Positions 39,084-49,272 of a DNA stretch of 64,000 nt are shown piece by piece. The first letter of the stretch is position 1; each line of letters opens with the position of its first letter. The notes under the pieces are model-generated. The model searched no databases, was not told the origin of the DNA, and saw nothing but the letters and a program-made list of their open reading frames with translations. The translations under genes and the position numbers were made by a program. Source of the stretch: an uncultured Verrucomicrobiales bacterium (GTDB taxonomy: Bacteria; Verrucomicrobiota; Verrucomicrobiia; Verrucomicrobiales; DEV007); contig CALLLI010000224.1 in assembly GCA_938082635.1 (NCBI GenBank), positions 1 to 64,000 of the forward strand, in the 5' to 3' direction.

Positions 39084-40613
39084 CTAGCCTCTCGTACGCC
39101 CAGCACTGATGTGAGCGTCAAGCTCCTCAATCATCTTGTTCGCGATGTCAGGATGTTTTTCGATCAAATTATGAGTCTCACCAGGATCCTCTGCCAAATT
39201 GAAGAGCCGATGCTTAGGGACCTTCGTATTCGCAAGCTTGGCCTCGACGACCACGTTTCTAGCCGTGCCCTTCTGGTGGCGCTGGAGCTTCCAATCACCC
39301 TTGCGGTAGCCGTAGTTCCCAGCGCGCCCGTTGTCTTGCTGAATGAAATGCTCACGGCCCTTGGCATTCCCCTCACCTAGCAAGGCGCCCATCACATCGT
39401 AGCTATCCAGGCAGGCATCAGCAGGAAGAGGCGTTTCTGTAAGAGAGGCAAGGCTGGCGGCAATGTCGATCGTGGAAACCAGCGCCTTGCCTTCAACCCC
39501 AGGCTTTATCCGGCCTTTCCAACGAGTGATAAAAGGCGTGCGCGTACCGCCCTCTAGCACACTGTACTTGCCACCACGGAAAGGACCACCTGCTCGGTGG
39601 CGGCCAATCTTCGCGACAGCATCATCAGCATAGCCATCATCCAAAACAGGGCCATTGTCAGAACAGAAGACAACCAAGGTATTCTCAGCCAAGTCGAGAC
39701 GGTCTAGCGTCTTCATCAGTTCGCCCACACACCAGTCTAACTGAACAATCGCATCCCCACGGAAACCTAGCCGCGTCCTACCTTGGAAGCGCTCATGGGG
39801 AATGCGTGGAACGTGAAGGTCATGGGAAGAGAAAAAGAGAAAGAAAGGCTCTTCCTTGTGCTTCTCTATCCAGGCGTTGGAACGATTGACCCATTCGTCA
39901 GCGAGGTCCTCATCACGGAATCGTGCAGCATGGCCACCTGTATAAAACCCGATGCGACTGATGCCATTATGGATCGTCGAATTGTGTCCGTGAGACCAAT
40001 CCATCTTGAGGGTGTCCCGATGAGTAACACCTGTGGGATGATCATCGCTCGGCTTCTTGTTTCCCACCCAAAGAGGATCGCTTGGATCGAGATTCTTGAC
40101 TCGGTGGTCTTCGACGTAAACCTGCGGCACGCGATCATTGGTCGTGGGCAGAAGATAACAATGATCAAAGCCAATCTCAAGCGGCCCTGGCTTCAAGTCG
40201 CCATTCCAATCGGGACCATCTGGCCCACCAAGCCCAAGATGCCATTTGCCGATAACTGCCGTGGCGTAGCCGGCCTTCTGAAGCAAGGATGGGAGCGTTT
40301 CCGTACCGGGCTTGATGACAGCAGGACTGTTAGGAGGCGCAATGCCCGTGCCCTCCTGACGGAACGCATAGGTTCCAGTCAGCAACGAATATCGAGTGGG
40401 CGTACAGGTCGAGGCCGAGCAGTAACCGCTTGTAAATCGGCGGCCCTCTGCGGCAAGCTTATCAATGTGCGGCGTCTGGAGCTCGGTGGCTCCATAGCAA
40501 GACACGTCGCCATAGCCCATGTCATCCGCCATGATGACGATGACGTTAGGCTTCTCAGCAGCGTGCCCGAGATTCCAAGCCAGCAAGGTGAATAACAGAA
40601 AGCGCTTTAGCAT
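39084..40613 (-). CDS. Sulfatase (arylsulfatase family)
   Basis: NVIVIMADDMGYGDVSCYGATELQTPHIDKLAAEGRRFTSGYCSASTCTPTRYSLLTG (C-T-P-T-R sulfatase signature). Confidence 0.95.
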   Translation of the reverse strand: MLKRFLLFTLLAWNLGHAAEKPNVIVIMADDMGYGDVSCYGATELQTPHIDKLAAEGRRFTSGYCSASTCTPTRYSLLTGTYAFRQEGTGIAPPNSPAVIKPGTETLPSLLQKAGYATAVIGKWHLGLGGPDGPDWNGDLKPGPLEIGFDHCYLLPTTNDRVPQVYVEDHRVKNLDPSDPLWVGNKKPSDDHPTGVTHRDTLKMDWSHGHNSTIHNGISRIGFYTGGHAARFRDEDLADEWVNRSNAWIEKHKEEPFFLFFSSHDLHVPRIPHERFQGRTRLGFRGDAIVQLDWCVGELMKTLDRLDLAENTLVVFCSDNGPVLDDGYADDAVAKIGRHRAGGPFRGGKYSVLEGGTRTPFITRWKGRIKPGVEGKALVSTIDIAASLASLTETPLPADACLDSYDVMGALLGEGNAKGREHFIQQDNGRAGNYGYRKGDWKLQRHQKGTARNVVVEAKLANTKVPKHRLFNLAEDPGETHNLIEKHPDIANKMIEELDAHISAGRTRG

Positions 40614-40719
40614 GCGCTATGAGATCGCTCTTGGGTCGCCTTGGCAAGCTTTCAGCAATTCATTGTTGCACGGTGTCTAAAATGCGCTGAACTGCGCCCA
40701 CCTCGGGAGAGCCGGGGTC

Positions 40720-40890
40720 TTCTCTAGGAAGCCCGTCGCTCGGGCAAGAAATAGATGGGGAATCCGGTGACAGCACGTTGTGCCTATTCCGGAGCGGTCC
40801 CGCCACTGTAAGATTGAATGACACGTTCATTCGGTCGAGCCAGATCGCCAGCCTTGAGAAGTGATTGATTCGTCCGCGGAATACGGACGC
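40720..40890 (+). promoter_or_regulatory. Cobalamin (B12) riboswitch
   Basis: GGGAATCCGGTG...CCGGAGCGGTCCCGCCACTGTAA...AGCCAGATCGCCAGCC upstream of a TonB-dependent receptor; boundaries approximate. Confidence 0.85.
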
Positions 40891-40909
40891 CACATCCTTA
40901 AATACACAC

Positions 40910-42703
40910 ATGTCATCAACCACACGCGCACTGCCTCGCAGTGCCATCTTGTTAGTCCTTTCATCAACATTCGCAGGGTTATCGCCCTTAGCCGCTGAAG
41001 AAACGGAGACTCTGGCGCCCACCACCGTGGTCGCCAACCGCATCTTCACTCCCCTGGCCCAGTCGGGCAGCGCCGTCACCGTGCTTGAAGGAGAAATGTT
41101 GGAAGAAGCCCAGGTTTTCCGTTTGGAAGATGCCTTGCGGCGCTCACCCGGCGTCTTCTCAGAATCCACGGGAGGCCAGCGCGGCTCCATCAGCTCACTC
41201 TTTCTCCGCGGCATGAAGACAGCTCACGCCCACGTCCGTGTCGATGGCGTGCGTCTCAGCGATTCCACCGTCTCAACAAACAACTTCCTTGGCAACGGGC
41301 TCCTCGATGGCGTGGGCAGGATTGAGATTCTGCGAGGCCCTCAAAGCGCCCTCTATGGAGGCGAATCCATCGGCGGCGTGATCGGTGTTTATTCTGAGCA
41401 AGGCTCGGGCACACCCGAATCCCACGTCTTTGTCGAAGGCGGCTCGTTTGGAACCCTACGCACAGGAGCCAGCTCCAGTGGCAGTTTTGATAGTGGACTT
41501 TCTTACTCACTTGGCATTGGCTGGGAAACCACAGAGAACGATGCCCAAGGCACGCCCGAACTCGATCATGAACAGTTAGCCTACACGCTCCGCTTAGACT
41601 ACGATCGGAGCGACCACGCAAGATTCGGAGCCACCTTCCGTGGAGGTCATGGCGAGTTCCACGACACCTTCGGTGGCGAGAATTTCACCGATTACCAGTT
41701 AGTCACCGTGTATGGTGAAATCGACATCACCGATACCTGGAAGTCACGCCTACGATTCGGCTCCTACACGGAATCCTACGATTTCGGCCAGCCCTCCACG
41801 TTCGCTACCGATGCCGAGAAGCTCAGTTTAGGTTGGGAGAATGAGATCAAGTGGTCAGGCGATCACACCACGGCATTCGGTGCCTTGTTTGAGCAGACCG
41901 ACTTTGCTCAAGACTTCTCGTTCCCAGCAGACCGCGATCAGTTAGGCCTCTTTGCCACGCACCTTTGGGAAGTATCTGAAGATTTCGTTCTCACCGGCGG
42001 TATCCGTTGGGAAGACTACGACGACTACGGAGATGAATTCACCTGGCGAACCACAGCCGCTTACACGATCCCAAATTCGGAGACCACCCTGCGCGGCAGC
42101 TACGGCACCGCCTTCCGCACCCCAAATTTGCTCGAGCTCAACGGTGGCCCGTTCGAAGCTGGCAACCCTAACCTTTCTCCTGAACGCTCAAAAGGCTGGG
42201 ACCTTGGCATCACGCAGTCCTTTGGAGACGACGTTTCACTCAACCTCACCTGGTTCGAGAACGACGTGGAGAACCTCATCGTCGACCGGTTCGGGGCAGC
42301 TCCTTTCAACACAGCTGGCGAGGGTAAAGCCAGCGGGTTAGAGCTAGGCCTCGAAGGCCAAGCTGGTTCCATTCGCTATGGCCTCGCCTACACTTATCTA
42401 GAGGATAGTTTGGTAAGTTTGCCAGAGCATGTTGTTCAAGCGCATCTCCATTGGGAAGCGAGCGATCAGTTAGACCTCGGCGTCGAAGTTTCTTACGTCG
42501 GAGAGCGTAAGCTAGCAGGAGATCCCCTAGACGCCTACTTGGTCACCAAACTCTACGGCTCATATGAGGTAAATGACCACGTCACCATCAACGCCCGTCT
42601 CGAGAACGCCTTCGATGAGCGCTATGAACACGCCAGCTTCGGAGGCACACCCGTCGCCGCCCGCAGATTGGGCGCCTTCGCCGGTCTAACAGTGACCTGG
42701 TAG
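40910..42703 (+). CDS. btuB: TonB-dependent vitamin B12 receptor, BtuB-like
   Basis: TTVVANRIFTPLAQSGSAVTVLEGEMLEEAQVFRLEDALRRSPGVF...FLRGMKTAHAHVRVDGVRLSD...RIEILRGPQSALYGGESIGGVIGV...; C-terminal TVTW; preceded by a cobalamin riboswitch. Confidence 0.88.
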   Translation: MSSTTRALPRSAILLVLSSTFAGLSPLAAEETETLAPTTVVANRIFTPLAQSGSAVTVLEGEMLEEAQVFRLEDALRRSPGVFSESTGGQRGSISSLFLRGMKTAHAHVRVDGVRLSDSTVSTNNFLGNGLLDGVGRIEILRGPQSALYGGESIGGVIGVYSEQGSGTPESHVFVEGGSFGTLRTGASSSGSFDSGLSYSLGIGWETTENDAQGTPELDHEQLAYTLRLDYDRSDHARFGATFRGGHGEFHDTFGGENFTDYQLVTVYGEIDITDTWKSRLRFGSYTESYDFGQPSTFATDAEKLSLGWENEIKWSGDHTTAFGALFEQTDFAQDFSFPADRDQLGLFATHLWEVSEDFVLTGGIRWEDYDDYGDEFTWRTTAAYTIPNSETTLRGSYGTAFRTPNLLELNGGPFEAGNPNLSPERSKGWDLGITQSFGDDVSLNLTWFENDVENLIVDRFGAAPFNTAGEGKASGLELGLEGQAGSIRYGLAYTYLEDSLVSLPEHVVQAHLHWEASDQLDLGVEVSYVGERKLAGDPLDAYLVTKLYGSYEVNDHVTINARLENAFDERYEHASFGGTPVAARRLGAFAGLTVTW

Positions 42704-42713
42704 CAGCTTTATC

Positions 42714-42786
42714 TTACGCAGAGACGCGAAGACGCAGAGGTTTGGCAAACCATGCCGCCCTTCTTGTCTTCGTGCCTTTGCGTGAG
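42714..42786. repeat. Solo imperfect inverted repeat (MITE-like) of the acgcagagacgcgaag type
   Basis: Left ttacgcagagacgcgaagacgcagagg; right ttcttgtcttcgtgcctttgcgtgag; no ORF between the arms. Confidence 0.45.
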
Positions 42787-42869
42787 CCCCCTTCAACTAA
42801 CCAACCTCTAGCTGAATGGATCAAACAATCCTCCTGGGATTGGTCCTCAGAATGAAGTAATGTTTCACC

Positions 42870-44546
42870 ATGAGACCACTTGCCATCGCCGCATTCTGCC
42901 TGTTGACCATTGCCTACGGCGAACAGGTATCCCCAGTTCGCCATGCCACTGGAACAAACGGCGTTGTGGCCACAGTCCATCCTGCAGCATCTAAGATTGC
43001 CCTCGATATCCTAAAGGACGGCGGCAATGCCATTGACGCCGCCATCGGAGCAGGACTCGCCCTCGGTGTGGTCGATGGCTTCAACTCTGGCATCGGCGGC
43101 GGTTGCTTTCTCCTCATTCACACCGCAAAGGGGGAAATCATCGCGATCGACGGCCGCGAAACAGCTCCCGCAGCAGCCCATGCCGACATGTTTCTTCGCG
43201 AGGGCAAAGCCGTTCCCGACTTGAGTCAGAAAGGCCCGTTGGCGGTGGGAGTCCCCGGTACCCTAGCGGCCTATGCAAAGGTGCTGGAAGCTCATGGCAA
43301 CAAGACTCTAGCCCAAGTCATCACGCCATCGGTTGCTATCGCGCGCGATGGGTTTGTCCTGGGAAAAGACTATGTTAGCAGACTCGACGGCGCCGTGAAG
43401 AAACTCCGCGAATTTCCCGGCGCCGCCGCTATCTTTCTCAATGACGCCCACGCACTGAAAGTGGGTGACCGACTCGTCCAAAAAGACCTCGCCTCCACCT
43501 ACGAGGCCATTGCCAAACACGGCCTCGATCATTTCTATAGCGGCCCCATCTCAACAGCCATCGCCACATGGATGAAGACGAACGGCGGCATTCTCACAGA
43601 ATCAGATTTCGCCAACTACCAGCCCAAGCAGCGCGAAGCAATCCGAACGACCTACCGCAATCACGAAATCATCGGCATGCCGCCACCAAGCTCTGGCGGT
43701 ATTCACGTCGCCCAAATCCTAAACATGCTAGAAACATTCGAACTCGCTTCCATGAAGGAAGCCGACCGCCTTCATGTCATCGCCGAAAGTATGAAGCTCG
43801 CCTTCGCAGACCGAGCCCATTGGTTAGGCGATGCCGACTTCGCTAAAGTACCGAAAGGACTCATCGACAAGAGCTACGCTAAGACACTCGCCAAACGCAT
43901 CGACCTAAACAAAGCCATCGACGTCCCCACTCACGGAACACCCGATGAATCAGACAGCGCTTGGTTCGGCAAACACACCACCCACTTCTGCGTCGCCGAC
44001 AAAGCTGGCAACTGGGTCGCCTGCACCCAAACGGTCAACACAACTTACGGCTCTGGAGTGGTCGTTCCAGGAACGGGGGTCGTCCTCAACAACGAGATGG
44101 ATGACTTCGCTGCCCAACCCGGCGTCCCCAACGCCTTCGGCTTGTTAGGCTCCGCTGCCAACGCCGTCGCCCCTGGCAAACGCCCTCTTTCCAGCATGAG
44201 CCCCACCATCGTGCTCAAAGACGGCAAGCCCGTCTTCTCCGTCGGTGCCGCCGGCGGTCCTACCATCATCACTCAGGCCCTCCAAGCCATCGTCCGTCGC
44301 ATCGATCTCAAGAAACCACTCACCGAATGCCTCAAAGCCCCCAGGATTCACCACCAATGGCGTCCTAACCAGCTCCGGGTAGAACGTGCCATGCCTCAAA
44401 AGGTTCAGGACGCGCTTAAGGCAAAAGGCCACAAGGTCACCCCAACTTCCGGACTCGGCGTCAGCCAAGCCCTCAGCCTTGAAGCCGATGGCGTCCTCGC
44501 CGCTCAAAGCGACCCACGCATCAGTGGCAGTGCGTTAGGATTCTGA
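42870..44546 (+). CDS. ggt: Gamma-glutamyltransferase
   Basis: ATVHPAASKIALDILKDGGNAIDAAIGAGLALGVVDGFNSGIGGGCFLLI...DESDSAWFGKHTTHFCVADKAGNWVACTQTVNTTYGSGVVVPGTGVVLNNEMDDF. Confidence 0.95.
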   Translation: MRPLAIAAFCLLTIAYGEQVSPVRHATGTNGVVATVHPAASKIALDILKDGGNAIDAAIGAGLALGVVDGFNSGIGGGCFLLIHTAKGEIIAIDGRETAPAAAHADMFLREGKAVPDLSQKGPLAVGVPGTLAAYAKVLEAHGNKTLAQVITPSVAIARDGFVLGKDYVSRLDGAVKKLREFPGAAAIFLNDAHALKVGDRLVQKDLASTYEAIAKHGLDHFYSGPISTAIATWMKTNGGILTESDFANYQPKQREAIRTTYRNHEIIGMPPPSSGGIHVAQILNMLETFELASMKEADRLHVIAESMKLAFADRAHWLGDADFAKVPKGLIDKSYAKTLAKRIDLNKAIDVPTHGTPDESDSAWFGKHTTHFCVADKAGNWVACTQTVNTTYGSGVVVPGTGVVLNNEMDDFAAQPGVPNAFGLLGSAANAVAPGKRPLSSMSPTIVLKDGKPVFSVGAAGGPTIITQALQAIVRRIDLKKPLTECLKAPRIHHQWRPNQLRVERAMPQKVQDALKAKGHKVTPTSGLGVSQALSLEADGVLAAQSDPRISGSALGF

Positions 44547-44792
44547 ACCACTACTCTCCAATTTCTATCGGTGTGTTCAACAAGAACTCCACCTCTGTTC
44601 TCTCATTGATCCGGTGATAAACGGCAAGCTGAGCCGAGGAAAACAAGGAAGGATCCGAAGTCGGATGAATCTTCATGTAGCTATGGCCTTTCTCTATAGG
44701 GCAAAAAATCTCCGTTGGATGGCCATTCTTGGCCGTCCAACATACAGGTGTCCACACGGACTCAAGCCAAAAGCTCAAGCTACCCTCTTACA

Positions 44793-47189
44793 CTAGCGCT
44801 GCCTCACATCGCCGAGCTTGGGCAATGCGGCCAAGACTTTGGCATGCGCTTTGTCGATTTCCTCAGACTTCAAGGTACGGTCATTTGAGCGATAGGTGAG
44901 GGTGTAGGCCACCGACTTCCTATCGACCGGGAGTTTCTCGCCAGTTGGATCAGCAAAGAGGTCGAACATCTTGAAGCCTACTAGCAGAACATCATTCCGC
45001 TTGCTGAAGAAGTTTGCCACTTCGGCGTTCTCCATGTCGGCGGGGACTTCGAGGGCGATGTCTCGCGTGATGGCGGGAAATTTGGGAAGGTCTGTGACAG
45101 GCTCCGCTGGCGCGCTCGGCTTGATTGCTTTTCCGAGATCAATCTCGGCAACATAAAGCGGGCCTTGGCAGTCCATCTCGCGTGCCCGCGCTGGGATAAC
45201 TTGACCAAGTCGACCAATGACCGTCTTGCCTAACAAGATCTCCGCAGCAGCAAGAAGACTCTCTTGCTCGAGACGTCGCATGCTCACTGCCTGCTTGCCT
45301 CCGCCGAAGAGCGCTTCGCAGAGACCAATCAGGTCATAAAGGTCCGCTCCGGGTGCGTCCCCATGCCAAGATGGGTTCGCCATGTCACCCGAAAGCACGA
45401 TGCCCAATTGCTGAGATTCAAGAACCTTTGGGCTCTTCTCGTGCTTGGAGAAGACCGTGCCAATCTCGAAGAACTTCAGACTCGTCGCGCCTTGGCGAAT
45501 GTTCCGCTCGGCAACATCGAGCAACCCGGGGATGACGCTAGGTCGCAAGGTCGTGTGATCTTGCGAGAGTGGCTTCTTGAGAGGCACCGCTTGGGTCTGC
45601 CTGCCGAGGCGCAATGAACATAGATCGTCCCCCAACTGAGCGTCCGAAATGAGCTTAATCGTCAGACAGTCATCGTAGCCAAGGTCGACCAGACGCTGGC
45701 GCAGCTGATGAGTGGCATCATAGCGCGCATCTTCCTTACTAGGCTCTGCAAAGGACGCCACTTCACGCGCAGGAATCTTATCGATGCCGTAGACTCTCGC
45801 AATTTCCTCAACGAGATCCACGTGTCGTTCGAGATCACCACGGAAAGTAGGCACTTTCCATGCACCATCACCCTGACTTTCCAAACCAAGACCAGTGAGG
45901 ATCTCTCCCATCTCGGCTTCAGTGAGATCGACGCCCAACAAACGCTGGGCCCGACCATGATCAAGCGTCACGGGCGATGGAGGAGCTGGCACTTCTCCAG
46001 CCACTAGCAGAACGTCTTCCGCTTCACCGCCAGCAATCTCGAGAATGAGCTTGGTCGCCAGTTCAGACGCTCCCACGGTTTGCGCAGGATCGATCCCGCG
46101 CTCAAAGCGATAGCTCGAATCACTGCTCAAATCTAACCGCCGCGAGATGCGACGAATGTGGCTTGGCGTGAAGTAGGCACTTTCCAAGAGTAAGTCTGTG
46201 GTGCCGTCCGTCACCCCAGAATCTTCGCCCCCCATGACACCTCCGATGGCCACGACTTTTGACTGATCGGCAATGACCAAGTCATTCGTCTGCAGGGCAT
46301 ATTCATCGCCATCGAGCGCGGCGAATTTCTCACCGTCATTCGCCAAACGCACGCGAATGCCACCATCAAGCTTAGCCACATCGAAGGCATGCAAAGGCTG
46401 TCCCATTTCAAACAGGACGTAGTTCGTGATATCAACAATGTTATTGATAGGGCGTAAACCGATCGCTTCCAGCTTGCTCTTCAGCCAGTCTGGACTGGGG
46501 CCTACCGTCACTCCCGAAATCCGGCGTGCCGTGTAGAATGCGCAAGACTCCGTGGCGTCCAAAGTGATCTCTTCGGGCTTGGCTGCCTGTTGGATCACTG
46601 TCGTCGCACCATGATGAGCAACACCTTTGAGAGGTCGCTTAGCAAGAGCTGCCAGTTCGCGCGCGATGCCCAAGTGACTCAAGCAATCGGGGCGGTTCGG
46701 AGTTATCTCGAGCTCTAGCAGCGTATCCGATTCGAACAACTCACCAATCGGCATTCCTGTAGCCGCTTCCGTCTTTAGAATAAGGAGGCCGTCATGGTCT
46801 TCTGTTAGTTGAAGTTCACGACCACTGCACATCATGCCATTCGAATCGACACCGCGCAGCTTGCCTTCCTTGATCTTAAAATCGCCAGGCAAGACCGCGC
46901 CAGGCAGAGCCACCGGCACCTTGTCATCGACCTTGTAATTCTTGGCGCCACAAACAATCTGCCGCAGGGTGCCACTGCCGTCATCCACCTGACAGACACT
47001 CAAACGGTCTGCTCCAGGGTGCGGATCCGAACTTTTGATCTGACCGACCACCACATGATCGACGACTGCACCGCGCGCTTGGACGCCTTCGACTTCGACT
47101 CCCGCAAAGGTGAGGAGGTCAGAAAGTGTATCTGTGGAATAGTCCGAGAGATCAATATGATCTTGGAGCCAATTGAGAGAGGTATTCAT
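44793..47189 (-). CDS. pheT: Phenylalanine--tRNA ligase beta subunit
   Basis: MNTSLNWLQDHIDLSDYSTDTLSDLLTFAGVEVEG...ITPNRPDCLSHLGIARELAAL...VDITNYVLFEMGQPLHAFD. Confidence 0.97.
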   Translation of the reverse strand: MNTSLNWLQDHIDLSDYSTDTLSDLLTFAGVEVEGVQARGAVVDHVVVGQIKSSDPHPGADRLSVCQVDDGSGTLRQIVCGAKNYKVDDKVPVALPGAVLPGDFKIKEGKLRGVDSNGMMCSGRELQLTEDHDGLLILKTEAATGMPIGELFESDTLLELEITPNRPDCLSHLGIARELAALAKRPLKGVAHHGATTVIQQAAKPEEITLDATESCAFYTARRISGVTVGPSPDWLKSKLEAIGLRPINNIVDITNYVLFEMGQPLHAFDVAKLDGGIRVRLANDGEKFAALDGDEYALQTNDLVIADQSKVVAIGGVMGGEDSGVTDGTTDLLLESAYFTPSHIRRISRRLDLSSDSSYRFERGIDPAQTVGASELATKLILEIAGGEAEDVLLVAGEVPAPPSPVTLDHGRAQRLLGVDLTEAEMGEILTGLGLESQGDGAWKVPTFRGDLERHVDLVEEIARVYGIDKIPAREVASFAEPSKEDARYDATHQLRQRLVDLGYDDCLTIKLISDAQLGDDLCSLRLGRQTQAVPLKKPLSQDHTTLRPSVIPGLLDVAERNIRQGATSLKFFEIGTVFSKHEKSPKVLESQQLGIVLSGDMANPSWHGDAPGADLYDLIGLCEALFGGGKQAVSMRRLEQESLLAAAEILLGKTVIGRLGQVIPARAREMDCQGPLYVAEIDLGKAIKPSAPAEPVTDLPKFPAITRDIALEVPADMENAEVANFFSKRNDVLLVGFKMFDLFADPTGEKLPVDRKSVAYTLTYRSNDRTLKSEEIDKAHAKVLAALPKLGDVRQR

Positions 47190-47198
47190 GACTAACAG

Positions 47199-48221
47199 TT
47201 ATGCGGATGCGAATTGACGAAGGAAGCGTTGATCGTTCTCGATCAGCAAACGGATATCCGGGATGCCCCACATGATCATAGCGAGGCGCTCAAGCCCGAG
47301 ACCGAAGGCAAATCCAGTCACTTTGTCAGGATCGTAGACATCATCCCCACGCGATTCGCAGATTTGACTGAAGACACTCGGATCAACCATGCCGCAGCCA
47401 GCAATCTCAATCCAACGAGGCTCTTGGCCTTTCGGCTGGAGCTTGATGTCGATCTCGAAGCTGGGCTCGGTGAAGGGGAAAAAGTGCGGGCGGAAACGCA
47501 CCGGCGTCTTGGGACCAAAGATGGCACGGAAGAGACGCTCTAACGTCCCTTTTAAATCACCGAGACTGACATCTTCCGCAACGTAGAGGCCTTCCATCTG
47601 GCTGAAGACACTGAGGTGCGTGGAGTCAATCTCATCCCGACGGTAAGCGCTCCCCGGAGCAATGATGCGGACAGGCGGCTTCGTCGTCTCCATCGTGCGA
47701 ACCTGCACGGAAGAGGTGTGCGTCCGGAGCAAATGGCCGTCAGCAAAGTAGAAGGTGTCCTTCTCATTGCGAGCCGGATGATCTTCAGGTGTGTTCAGCG
47801 CGTCGAAGCAATGGAACTCTGTTTCCACCTCAGGGCCTGCGGCTAACGTGAAGCCCATCTGACGAAGAGCACTGATACCACGGTGCATGACCTGGGTCAG
47901 TGGATGAAGGGCCGCTTGTTGAGGACGACGCCCTGGCAAAGTCACATCGACGCCTTTGGCAGCGTCGGCGTCTTTCAGCGCGAGAAGTTCGGCTGAACGC
48001 GCCTCGACAAAACCGGTCAGCGCTTTACGGACTTCGTTGAGCTTCTGGCCGACAGCGGGCTTGTCTTCTTTAGACACGTTTCGCATTCCGGCAGCCGCCT
48101 GGGTCAGGGCGCCTTTCTTGCCAAGGAAACGGATGCGAAACTCTTCGAGCGCCGCGTCATCGCGGGCGTCTTCGATAGCCGCTTGAGCGTCCTGATGAAT
48201 AGCATCGAGCTGAGCGATCAT
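47199..48221 (-). CDS. pheS: Phenylalanine--tRNA ligase alpha subunit
   Basis: ALNTPEDHPARNEKDTFYFADGHLLRTHTSSVQVRTME...GSAYRRDEIDSTHLSVFSQMEG...GFAFGLGLERLAMIMWGIPDIR. Confidence 0.97.
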   Translation of the reverse strand: MIAQLDAIHQDAQAAIEDARDDAALEEFRIRFLGKKGALTQAAAGMRNVSKEDKPAVGQKLNEVRKALTGFVEARSAELLALKDADAAKGVDVTLPGRRPQQAALHPLTQVMHRGISALRQMGFTLAAGPEVETEFHCFDALNTPEDHPARNEKDTFYFADGHLLRTHTSSVQVRTMETTKPPVRIIAPGSAYRRDEIDSTHLSVFSQMEGLYVAEDVSLGDLKGTLERLFRAIFGPKTPVRFRPHFFPFTEPSFEIDIKLQPKGQEPRWIEIAGCGMVDPSVFSQICESRGDDVYDPDKVTGFAFGLGLERLAMIMWGIPDIRLLIENDQRFLRQFASA

Positions 48222-48322
48222 AGTGATGAGGATAGATTGAGAGTGTTAGGTAGAAATAGCAATGGCCGCGAAACGGCAAAGCGTCGCGGCCATTGAAACT
48301 AGAAATTCGCAGGAAAACCTAT

Positions 48323-48694
48323 CTAACTGGCAACCTTCTTCTCGAGAGCCTCCTTGGCGGTTTCAACGAGAACGTTGAACGCGCCTTCGTCCCGAATGGC
48401 CATGTCGGAGAGCACTTTGCGATCCAACTCAATGCTAGCCGCTTTCAGCCCTTCCATAAATCGGCTGTAACTCAAGCCGTGGGCACGAGCACCAGCATTG
48501 ATACGCTGGATCCAGAGACCGCGAAACTCGCGCTTGCGGACCTTACGGTCACGGTAGGCGTGCTGCTGCGCTTTGTAGACGGCGTCTTTCGCGTAGCGAT
48601 ACAACTTCGAACGGAATCCGCGGAAACCCTTCGCTTTAAGAAGCATGCGTTTCCGACGCTTCCGACTGGCTGGTGAATTAGTTGCTCTAGGCAT
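48323..48694 (-). CDS. rplT: 50S ribosomal protein L20
   Basis: [70 protein letters not shown]. Confidence 0.97.
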   Translation of the reverse strand: MPRATNSPASRKRRKRMLLKAKGFRGFRSKLYRYAKDAVYKAQQHAYRDRKVRKREFRGLWIQRINAGARAHGLSYSRFMEGLKAASIELDRKVLSDMAIRDEGAFNVLVETAKEALEKKVAS

Positions 48695-48831
48695 TGGTTA
48701 GTAGGTGTCGAACAGACCGTTATTCCGATATCACCAGGCAACTCGTCCGTTCGGTGTCCCCGCCGAAGCGAGGTAGATGCCTTGATGAGAGGCCGCCCAC
48801 TGAAGGCGACCATGGAAAGTATTCGGGAACT

Positions 48832-49041
48832 CTAGGCGAAGGGCATGTTTGCCCGCACGGCCTTGAGGTTCGCAGAGGAAACCAAAGTCACCTTACCGAG
48901 ATTGCGTTTCCGCTTACGATTCTTGGCGCGCAACAAGTGACGCTTGCCTTGCTTGCGGCGTAGAATTTTACCTGTGCCGGTCACTTTAAAACGTTTCGCG
49001 ACTGATTTTCTCGTCTTTGCTTTAGAAGTGCCTTTGCCCAT
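48832..49041 (-). CDS. rpmI: 50S ribosomal protein L35
   Basis: MGKGTSKAKTRKSVAKRFKVTGTGKILRRKQGKRHLLRAKNRKRKRNLGK. Confidence 0.96.
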   Translation of the reverse strand: MGKGTSKAKTRKSVAKRFKVTGTGKILRRKQGKRHLLRAKNRKRKRNLGKVTLVSSANLKAVRANMPFA

Positions 49042-49272
49042 GGGAGGACGAAGCTATCGTCGAATGGATCCTTGGCAATCAGTTTTTAACCAGAATGCAC
49101 TGCTGCTCAATTTGGGCATAGGGAGCGAATTTCTATAGCCCACTAGAATTGCCAGTATTCGGTCAATCTTCTTCTCAAATTTAGTCTTTTAATATTGAGA
49201 ATCTTCTAAGACTTCTTAATCATTAGACTTTCTTAACCTCGTCGCATCCTCTCCCTTTGTGACACGATTCCA

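Noticed and set aside
44551-44778. Reverse-strand 75-aa ORF between ggt and pheT
   Set aside because: It overlaps an intergenic palindrome and has no recognisable domain or clear start; not supportable.
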